DNA from: Chrysopilus asiliformis
Taxonomy: Eukaryota > Arthropoda > Insecta > Diptera > Rhagionidae
DNA: 64,000 nucleotides
Reading direction: 5' to 3'
NCBI GenBank assembly: GCA_964034945.1
Contig: OZ035964.1
Location: forward strand, 6,077,895 to 6,141,894
Part shown: piece by piece, positions 55,133 to 64,000 of the stretch
Position numbering within the stretch: the first letter of the stretch is position 1
Layout of the letters: the number at the start of each line of letters is the position of its first letter
Made by a program: the position numbers and the translations under genes
Notes under the pieces: model-generated
The model's database searches: none
What the model was told of the DNA's origin: nothing
The model's input: the letters and a program-made list of their open reading frames with translations, nothing else

Positions 55133-55381
55133 TGAGGCGTTAAAAGCTAGAGTGGACCAAGCCACATAATCGAGTTTTTGAAGCTTTTCCACTTTTGTAC
55201 TATTATTGACTGTAAATTTTTGAAAAAAAAAATTTCTGTGGACTTTATTACTCAATGTTGAAATGTTCTTTAGTGCATCCAAACATTTTTATCTAAAAAC
55301 TCACTCGCAATAGTGATTCAAACACAAAAAAATTCACGATTTCGACATGTGGGTTGGTCCACTCTAGCTTTTAACGTCTCA
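55133..55381. mobile_element. MITE family A copy 3, 249 bp
   Basis: TGAGGCGTTAAAAGCTAGAG on the left and the inverse ending AACGTCTCA on the right. It sits directly at the end of the preceding repeat. Confidence 0.88.
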
Positions 55382-56997
55382 CATATAGACTGGCTTGCAT
55401 ACCCATGGATGCCGGGTTTAAGCGCAAAACGCAATTGGCCCCGACACAACATTCACGGCGACATTTCAGATTTTAAATTCTAACTCTAGATTTTAAACTT
55501 CCGTATACAATCAATCCGACCAACTTTGTCGTCGTAAAAAGTTGAATCGAATTGAACTTTTGTCGGCCAGCTCAATGATTGATTCAATATGAAATCTTAT
55601 GGGGACGTCATCAAATCTAAATTTTGTCACTTAAAGATAGTATTAGGAAATATAGTTCATATGCTGTGTTGCTTACATTCACATTCCTTTTGTGTGTGAT
55701 AATTGGTAACAAAAGGATGTTATATGTGGCTCACCGTCCGACTGTCAAAATCAAATGAAAAGCAAATGACGTTTAGAACAAAGAGTACGCAATAGTATGC
55801 GGGGGACAACATTGTCGCCGTAATATGGCGTCGTAAATGTTGTCTATAGAGTTCCTTTGCATCGAAACACCAAAAAATCACTTAAAAGCTTTTCAAAACA
55901 TAAGAAAACCTACAACTGCCAGGATATAATCGTCAAATACTCTATATGAAGATAATTTATTAGGATTTCTATATTAATTTTGTAATAAAAGGTTTTAAAA
56001 TAATATTTTAAAGAATTCCCAGCATCACCCCTTCTCCACATTGAAGGAGTTTTGATTGCTGTTACTGCACTCATTGGACGAGAAAAAAAAAAAAACAATT
56101 GCGCAAAAAAAGAAGAGAAAAAAAAGAAAACAAAACATTTAAAAAAAAGCAACACAATCGATCTTTTGTTTAGTATAAGAAAATCGCATAAAAACCTCAA
56201 GACTTGGAAGCATCTTGATTTGATTGCCATGGGGTAAAACGTTTTCAGATCAAATTATTCGATTTTTCTCTCTCTCTTTGGATATAATGTTTCTGTTGTT
56301 GTTGTTGTTGTCTTATTTATTATTAATTATTATTATTATATTCTTTCTCTTAGGGTTTTTAAAGGTTTCTATTGCGCTTTTTTTTGCCTTTTTTTGGTAG
56401 ATTTTTATTGGGCTTTTATTTAAACGATTGCGATTATCATTTATTATCGGCATGCACCTTCATTTATTCCAGCGTTAAAATTTTCAACTGTTCGGCAATA
56501 ATTACACCTAGGGGAGAACAACCTGAATCCATTCGCAACATTTAAAATGCTTGAAAAAAAACAGCCATTACAATGGCTTAAGCTGAGGTTTACGTTCGAG
56601 TCCATCTAAAGATCGTGGCTGATCATCATCATAGGGTAAGGCAACATCCAACAATATAAGAAAATTCTACTATAGTGCGTCTTTTGAACCTTTAATTACG
56701 TTTGGCTTATGTGATATCTTCGATTTTAAGAAAGTGATCTCACATTCAATAGGAAGATACGGGAAAAGCTAAATTATGTTATCTTACTCCGATGAATGTC
56801 GATTCTAATTTGAAAAGAAGAAAAAATTCGAAATCACCTAAACGTATGCAATTTGTTGGACTAATTTTAAAAGTTCAGAGTGAGATTTTTATCTACATAT
56901 TGGGTTGGGGGAAAATTATCGGGTAAAAAGGCCCGATTTTTATTGGGTAAAAATCAAAGGGCAGAGCATTTTTTACTTTCTTATATTAAGTACTAGA
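55382..56997. other. non-coding stretch
   Basis: A fragment of the CTAGCTTGCATACCCG repeat lies near 55385-55430. No gene was seen; the lysine/phenylalanine-rich frames near 56000 are A-rich sequence. Confidence 0.6.
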
Positions 56998-57305
56998 ATT
57001 TAGACCCGGCTACGCCCGGCTAAAAGCGTGAGTAGAACAAAATCTAAGAAAACAAAATTCAATTGGCAATAAATTAGATAGAATAAGTTGTCCGTGCTTT
57101 TCTTTAAAAGATTCGGATTTTCTTTACCCCCTCCCCTTACTCCCCCGACCCATCGCGCTACTTTTCCGTATGCCTATGTTGGAACCAGAACTACCACAGA
57201 CAGTCATGCCAAATTTCAAGCCAATCGGTTCAGCCGTTTTTGCGTGAAAGAGGAACAGACAGACAGACAGACACCAACTCATTTTTATATATTAATATGA
57301 TAATA
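56998..57305 (+). mobile_element. CTAGCTTGCATACCCG-type repeat, 5' shortened
   Basis: It shares CCAATCGGTTCAGCCGTTTT and GCGTGAAAGAGGAACAGACA with the 14721 copy and ends TTTATATATTAATATGATAA. Confidence 0.75.
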
Positions 57306-58602
57306 AAGTAGGGTAGGAGCGGGCATGTTGAATTACTTTTTAGAATTTAGGTTGTAGCGCGCACATAAAGTCACATATCGCTCCAATGGTTAAGCCATTC
57401 GATAGAGTGATACCTTGACTACATTTCATAGAAGAACTTTTTTTTAAAATGTTTTATTAACTGGCCTTCAGGTCAATTTAAAGGGTGATTCAACATGCCC
57501 GCCGATTTACAAGTGGTGCGGGTAAGATGAATAACTGTAATTTTCCATACATTTTCCATACTTAAGAATGAAAAAAACGTTATTTTTAAGTATTTTATTA
57601 AGCAAAAAATTTAAATATACACTACATAATGTAAATATGAAAAAAACAATTAAATTTACGATTTAGTTAATCGCTTATTTCATTTTTTTTTTGTTGTCCA
57701 ATTTTTGATTGTTTTCCTGCTGCGTTTTTATAAAAAATGTAAAAAATCAACAAGAAACAAACAAAAATTGATAAAAGAATAAAGGAAATGTGAAACAAAC
57801 GTCAAAGAACAAAAAATACGTAAGAAAAAAATGATTTAACTTGCCCGCCAAGCCGTTATTCAACTTACCCGCAATCCACTTTGTTGATATTTTCTCTTAG
57901 AAAAATCACAAAAACAATAAATTTGAATGTCTCACGAGTTTTTTTTTATTCTAGAGGTGTTGCACAACACTTTTAATACAAAAAATTTCCAGATTGACAA
58001 AAATTTGTATGAGAAATGGGTAAATCACTGTATAGTCTAATATTTACTTTTAGAGCCAAAAACACACATATTCCTGTCACTTACGATATAAATAAGGTAT
58101 CGCTGTCAAAATTTTATGGCAAATAGAGGACATTAATACTACCAATATACTAAAATTTCAAAAAAATTTACTGGATAGTTTTTTTAAATTTGGCAATAAT
58201 TCAACATGCCCGCTCCTACCCTATTGTATTTATGAAAAATTTCGACCTCCTAATTTTGCCTAAAACACAGTTTCCGAGACTCCTGAGTTCATAGGCATCC
58301 ACAGGTACCGGCCGGGGGATGGGGCCCGAGGGCGGGTTTCGGTGATAGGCAAACAATTTCGACTGCGGCGCACTTTAATAATTTTTCCCCTTGAATAAAC
58401 CATGTTTTATATTCCACAAAAAAAATTTGTTACTCATCTTCTCCCGGATTGGCCCAAAAAAAAGTATGGCCACCCTACCCATAAAAGCTACCGCCCCCCA
58501 CCCTCCTTGGAAAAATTCCCGCGAACGATAGGACCATTATTACAAAACTGTCTCTTTGACATTTCCACCTTGGGTACAAGATTTTTGAAAAACTAAAGGC
58601 TC
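57306..58602. other. non-coding stretch
   Basis: A tract near 57481-57540 (CATGCCCGC) recurs at 58204 in direct orientation (CAACATGCCCGC), perhaps the two ends of an old element. No gene was seen. Confidence 0.5.
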
Positions 58603-58816
58603 AACCACAATTACGCGTTCGTGCGTGCGGCACCCACGCGGTGAAGGTAAAAACTACGCATTTATATTAGTAAATGTATAATTGCGCGTTGCTCAGACGC
58701 GTTGCCGCGTCCCTGCCGCGTAGAGTAGGCTCAGTCTCTACTTTTAGACGCGGTGACAAATACTAGATGCCAGAACAAAATAATGCCGCACGCACGGACG
58801 TATGTTTCTGGTTCTA
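58603..58816. mobile_element. foldback MITE family D copy 2, opposite orientation
   Basis: GTGCGTGCGGCA and its inverse form the stem, and the right end TATGTTTCTGGTTCTA is intact. The left tip has diverged. The interior is the reverse complement of that in 17376-17592. Confidence 0.82.
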
Positions 58817-59398
58817 CCTTAAGCCATGAAATTTTATGGACATGTTTGGCACCGGAATGGGACTTTTGGTGGTGGTAATCCGTTAACCAGAAATAACCAA
58901 AATGGCCGCTTTTTAAAAATCACAATTCCATTTTTTGCGATTTACTCCGAAACTGCACGTTTCCAGTAGTCTTAAATATAACAAAAGTTGAAGACAGCAA
59001 AATTTCCTACATTTTTGTCCTTTACTGATGTACCGTTATTTTAAAACAAAATCAGTTTTTGGCGATTTTCTCGAAAACTAACGGGTCTTCGGTAGTTCAA
59101 TTGAAAGGAATTATATTTTCCACAATTTTTTCTTTTACTGCTATCCTTTATCTTTTGCCGTTATAGAGATATTGTCATAGAAAATGAAAAAAATAGATTT
59201 TTGCGAATTGCTAGCAAGCTTTAAAAAACAGTTAAAGGGAGAATTAAAGATACTAAAACTCTCCACATTTTTGTCTTTTACCATAAAACGATATTTTTTT
59301 TGTGAATCGGAGGCCATCTGGTGAGAAACAGGTCCAATACTTTTTCCCCAGCGCCTAAATCGTACTTTCATAAATTATTTCAATTTCACGAGTATATT
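58817..59398. repeat. diverged relative of the 379-bp tandem repeat
   Basis: ATGAAATTTTATGGACATGT and GGTAATCCGTTAACCAGAAA match the 19901-20624 units with many substitutions. Confidence 0.65.
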
Positions 59399-59645
59399 TG
59401 AGGCGTTAAAAGCTAGAGTGGACCAAGCCACATAATCGAGTTTTTAAAGCTTTTCCACTTTTATACTATTATTGACTGAAAATTTTTGGGAAAAAAAATC
59501 TGTGGACTTTATTACTCAATGTTGAAACGTTTTTTGGTGCATCCAAACATTTTTGTCTAAAAACTCACTCGCAATAGTGATTCAAACACAAAAAAATTCA
59601 CGATTTCGACATGTGGGTTGGTCCACTCTAGCTTTTAACGCCTCA
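59399..59645. mobile_element. MITE family A copy 4, 247 bp
   Basis: TGAGGCGTTAAAAGCTAGAG at the left and its exact inverse at the right, with ATT directly on both flanks. Confidence 0.9.
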
Positions 59646-60425
59646 ATTTCATCATTTTTACTTTGTTTGTTTCCACCATTGTCAAGTGACAAATCAAAAG
59701 CTCTGTGTTAGGATCGCTTAGAGATTTATTTTGACTTAAAAACAGTGAATTTTGCCACCTATCGCCAAATTAATTATAAATGAAATCTAAACGTGCAAAA
59801 GTAAGTTCGTTAATGGTTTTTTTTCTTTAATTTAGATAATTTTGTACTGAAAAGGTCAGCAAAAGGGGAAGCAACTGTCAGGTAACTATTTGGGTCATTG
59901 TCACCTTGCACGATTCCAGCCCTGGGATAGTTTCAGCAAATCCGGGAAATATGGACATCCACACTACAAATGAGAAAGTTTTTTTTTGCGATTTTATCGA
60001 AAACAGTGCATCGTATCGAAAAATTTATCAAGGAAAAATGTCTTTGGAATATGATTTTACATAACTCTTCCATACATGGAAATCCAATCGAAAGACTCCT
60101 TTACCCGTTTCCCTCATGCAAATGGATTGTTTTTAAATAACCGTTTTGTCTCTCCTCATATAGAGTAATCATATAGAATTGTAGCTTTTCTTATGTTCGT
60201 TATTAAATGTCCTTTTTGGAAAAAAATCTGAGCTGTTTTTTGGTAAGACTGTAAAATTCGTCATTAAAAAATTTTAAATTTTGAGAAAAACGTTTTCCAG
60301 GTTAGCATTTTTGATGTGCCTGCCACACTTCTACTGGAAGATACGCGCCATATGTCTGTGGAGGAACAAGGACTATGATAAATCGTACCGTAATCGTTCA
60401 AAATCGGATCGGAGCACATCGGATC
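59646..60425. other. non-coding stretch
   Basis: No gene or clear element was seen. Confidence 0.5.
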
Positions 60426-60571
60426 AGTTCAGTCTTGCGATTACGATTACGATTGAGCTTCCTCAACCAATGAGATCAAAGCTTTCATGTCTCCATCATT
60501 GAAAGCTTTGATCTCATTGGTCGAGAAGCCTCATTCGTAATCGTAATCGCAATCGTTAGTCTGAATTGGGC
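60426..60571. mobile_element. MITE family C copy, left end damaged
   Basis: The right end TTAGTCTGAATTGGGC and the stem with CAATGAGATCAAAGCTTTCA are intact. The left terminus has changed (CAGTCTTGCGATTACG). Confidence 0.78.
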
Positions 60572-61460
60572 TTAAAGACCGAGATTCTAATGATGTCCAC
60601 CCGTCCATCGATCAATACATATACCAAATCTCTATGCGCACGCTGATCTATCACCACCGACCGATGTTGATCCAAAAACCGTAAACATTCTGTGATTCTT
60701 TAGCGGACGTGCACAATCCGCTGAGGTAGGAAAATTGCTACCATTTTGGCGTGAAAAAAGAACACAAAACAACAACAATCAACAAACAACGAAAACATTC
60801 TTGAGCCAAGTCCGTACCCATTCGTTGGGGATCAATCGAAGCGATGAATATCCATAAATTGCATGAGAGTGCACTGCCCCGTCTTCATCAATCTGCATTT
60901 GCTGTATTTTTTTCTTATGGGTATTTCAATTCTGGAACTCTTGGCAATTTTCAAAGAGTTTCAATGGACTGTGTAAGAAATCTTTCTTGTCTTAATCTTT
61001 GTTCATTTTGTTTTTTGTACGTTTTTGACGGTGGATAATCTAATAATTAACGGGCAAGTAAAATAATTTAGAAATTCCTATGCACGTATTCCCATCACGT
61101 CGTTTTTCTGATTTCTTTCTAATCGGCTTATATACCGAATAACAGGGCCTCTTAATCGTTAGTGCACGAGCCCTTCGGGGAAATTGCCGATGTTACAGGA
61201 ATGTGATTGACTAGAAAAATCTAAACCGAAATCTGACCACACTAGAAAGTGTGAAGTTAACTCTTTTTGATAAAGAAGACCAACTTAAATAAAATTGAGG
61301 TGCTAAAAGTAAATTTTTTTTCACTGCGATCTCAAATACTGTCAATTTTTGTGTTCCAGAATAATTTATATTGCTTCGAAGAACTAGCGTAATGGTATTT
61401 TAATATTTTTTTTAAAATGTCGAAGCAATAATAGTTTAACCCTTTGAAGTACCAAATTTT
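60572..61460. other. non-coding stretch
   Basis: No gene was seen; a 64-codon open frame at 60844 has no signature. Confidence 0.5.
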
Positions 61461-61464
61461 TTGC

Positions 61465-61800
61465 TTATCCAATCAGTCTGTCTGTCAGTCAGTCGGTCTG
61501 TTAGTCGGTCTGTCAGTCGGTCTGTCAGTCGGTCTGTCAGTCGGTCTGTCAGTCGGTCTGTCAGTCGGTCTGTCAGTCGGTCTGTCAGTCGGTCTGTCAG
61601 TCGGTCTGTCAGTCGGTCTGTCAGTCGGTCTGTCAGTCTGTCAGTCTGTCAGTCTGTCAGTCTGTCAGTCTGTCAGTCTGTCAGTTTGTCAGTTTGTCAG
61701 TCTGTCAGTCTGTCAGTCTGTCAGTCTGTCAATCTGTCTGTCTGTCAGTCTTTCCGCCAGTCTGTGAGTCTGTCACTCTGCCAATCAGCCAGTCTGTCGG
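61465..61800. repeat. compound microsatellite: (CAGTCGGTCTGT)n then (CTGTCAGT)n
   Basis: A 12-base unit repeats about a dozen times (about 61485-61640), followed by an 8-base unit to about 61740 and then degenerate sequence. The 107- and 191-codon open frames (SVGLSVGL, SVSRSVSR) are products of the repeat. Confidence 0.95.
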
Positions 61801-62496
61801 CATCAATTGCTTGCAGTACGCGTCTGTTGTGCTGCGCTACCCAGCAGGCTGCAATCTTGCGAGCAACAACTTGTAACACATACTGTACAGCTTTGTTGCT
61901 TTGCAGCACAAATACACCATTTTATTTGACAATTCGATTTGTTCGCTTCCCATGGAAAACATTCTTTAATGATTTTCACGGTTCCAAGGTTTTTTACATT
62001 AAAAGATGTTGGAAAATAGCAGCAGCTTGTTTGTAGCTCATATTGTTGGTGAGGAGAAAACGCCGTCGTCGCCTAACCAAACCAAGTTGTTGGTTGGGTA
62101 AAACCCTTGATCGTAAATCGCAAACCTTTTGCGGCTATCCAGAATTTGGTTACAGAAAAATATTATAAAAACTTCCTCAGAATGTCGGAACAAATTGAAA
62201 AAATTGAAAGTAATTGTTTCGACGATAAACTAATAGTGCAAAACAATGAATTAACTCCAGATTCGTTGGCGTACCCAACTGTCACCGCATCGAACTGTCA
62301 ACGCACGCATGACGGACGCATCGACGTACGATTCAGGTTCTACCTTAAGGCACATCTTCTGCTTTTATCGTGTTTGCTTTCAATCGAAATAAATTTAGAA
62401 ATGTGATAAATCCGGTACTTCTGGTTCTAACAAAATAGCGCCGCAATAGTTTTAACCGGATGAAACTTTTTCTGACATCGGCTACTCCTCAATGGC
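61801..62496. other. non-coding stretch
   Basis: No gene was recognised. Confidence 0.5.
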
Positions 62497-62632
62497 CTAT
62501 GTTACACACGGCAACTTTAAGCGGCGACTTTTCTTAAGTATTGGCGAGAGAAGTGAGGGGTCACCGCTTCCCTCACTTCTCTCGCCTATACTTAAGAAAA
62601 GTCGCCGCTTAAAGTTGCCGTGTGTAACATAG
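62497..62632. mobile_element. foldback MITE, 136 bp, near-perfect palindrome
   Basis: CTATGTTACACACGGCAACT is matched to the last base on the right. The stem runs over 60 bases per side to AGAAGTGAGGG. Confidence 0.9.
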
Positions 62633-64000
62633 TAGCTGCTTTTTATGTTGCGCAGCATTTGAAAATACTGCGGCTGTTTCAGAAGTTGCGCAGTTTTTTT
62701 TTTTGGGTTGCAGAGGGCTTCAGAGATTGTAGCAGTTTTTCGTTATGCTGCGCGCAACAAAAGTACTGACCAGCATAAGGTCGATAATCACTTCAAAATT
62801 TTGAAAATCCCAATTTCGACTCGATATTTCACAAGCGAGTGATATTTGAGGATTTTCGTGATATTTCTAAAACGTATTTGTATAAAAATCTTTAACCCGG
62901 CAACGACCGACAAGCTAGTGTTGTAATAAATCTGGCCGGAAAGAATTCTAATTTAAAAATATCCACATTATAATCGTATATAAATATACAAAGATTCTGT
63001 GATTGTATCGCGCCGTTTCGTTTTTCTTTTCTTTTGATTTTCTTTGGCCATTTAAATTGAATCGATTGATTTGATTTATGAAAAAATTTAATTGGCGAAA
63101 AATTTCGTACGATGCCGTGGTTCGATTAGACAGAATCGAATATAATAAGGAGTGAAAATCACAGAAATGAGAAATACCGATGTGAAGAACAAAAAAAAAA
63201 GAAAAAAAATTAATTTGCCACAAGGTATCATGCTCGGTCCATAATGATTTCAATAAATCATACCATAGGCCAACAAGATCGACCAATTTACTATTTTTTT
63301 TTGTTGTTGTCGTTCCTCTTCATCTTCATCATCATCATCATCGTCGTCGTCGTCGTCATGTTTTTATTATTATTTTCTTTTTTTTTCTTTGCCCGTTTTT
63401 CAAAAGAATAATGAGTGTCTAAGATGCTAACCACACGTTTACCATCGATCGACGTGAAAATGTGAAGTTATGAGTGAATAAAATTACGAGCATCTAAGTT
63501 ATGAATTTCAACATTCATTGTCCACGTTTAAAAGTGTTATTTTATTCGCCTGCCACCTCCGCCCTCTCGCCACCAATGCTCCGTTAACTTCATGCCGGAG
63601 TTAAAAATAGTTTTAATTGTTTCTCAATTGATTCTGTTGGTAGTGGTTCCACTCAATGTACAAAACTTTAATAAAAAATTTAAATATCTAAGCCTGAGTT
63701 TGCCACCATCAGGGCCCGAACCAGGTTTTCCACCGCCCTCGGCAAAAAAAACAATTTTTTTTTCGGGATATACCCCGCATTTGCGCGGTCCCGAAATGCT
63801 CGCTTTTTTCTGCAGGAAAATTTAGGCGCGTAAATTGGGAGATCATTGCAATAATTTACAATTAAAATTTTTCACCGAAAGTTGAAGCGAAAGCTTTTGG
63901 TTTTATAAAACAGCATAAGGGTGACAATATTTTTTTTTATTCATTTTTGATCTGTGAATATAATACTTGTTTGTTGTGCTTGTTCATACAGTGATGGAAT
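62633..64000. other. non-coding stretch at the right end
   Basis: It holds a fragment of the CTAGCTTG repeat near 62893-62925 (inverted) and a CATCATC/GTCGTC triplet run at 63320-63358. A 77-codon frame at 63592-63825 begins with a hydrophobic stretch, but its second half looks repeat-derived; it is not called as a gene. Confidence 0.5.

Noticed and set aside
61444..62036. Open frames of 107 and 191 codons with SVGLSVGL and SVSRSVSR repeats
   Set aside because: They follow the 12- and 8-base microsatellite in several frames and have no unique sequence with domain character.
63592..63825. 77-codon frame starting with a hydrophobic, signal-like stretch
   Set aside because: The second half (GPEPGFPPP onward) looks like repeat-derived GGGCCCGAACCAGG sequence, and there is no cysteine pattern or domain.

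Overview
The window is AT-rich animal genomic DNA, almost certainly from an insect and most likely a dipteran. It has GT-AG introns, polyglutamine, polyasparagine and polyalanine tracts inside a large regulatory protein, and a dense load of short inverted-repeat transposons. No bacterial, plasmid or phage feature is present.

One large gene can be read on the minus strand: the orthologue of the zinc-finger homeodomain gene zfh2 (ATBF1/ZFHX3/ZFHX4 family). I could join nine coding exons, from 47867 down to the stop codon at 23402. All eight junctions have GT-AG boundaries and matching phases. They give a continuous frame of 3365 complete residues with 14 recognisable C2H2-type zinc fingers and four homeodomains. 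The N-terminal part of the protein is missing. The first exon seen begins at a splice acceptor, and no partner exon is visible between 47868 and 64000, so the start of the gene lies beyond the window or in short exons I cannot see. Residue numbers below count from the first complete codon of the 47867 exon. Every homeodomain is cut by an intron inside or next to the recognition helix. Homeodomains 3 and 4 are cut at the same codon and phase.

A second possible gene is a 62-residue RING-finger reading frame at 704-892 on the minus strand. It resembles the C-terminus of RNF4/Degringolade-type ubiquitin ligases and may be a gene fragment or retrocopy.

The remainder is non-coding. From 1 to 23 kb lies a mosaic of foldback MITEs, pogo-like TA-flanked elements, a hAT element with an 8-bp target duplication and a nested insertion, and several minisatellites. 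The last zfh2 intron (23974-34181) carries a 2.8 kb palindrome whose two arms are built from tandem repeats, like a Foldback (FB) element. From 47.9 to 64 kb there is more of the same MITE mosaic and a CTGT-type microsatellite. Several families recur across the window.
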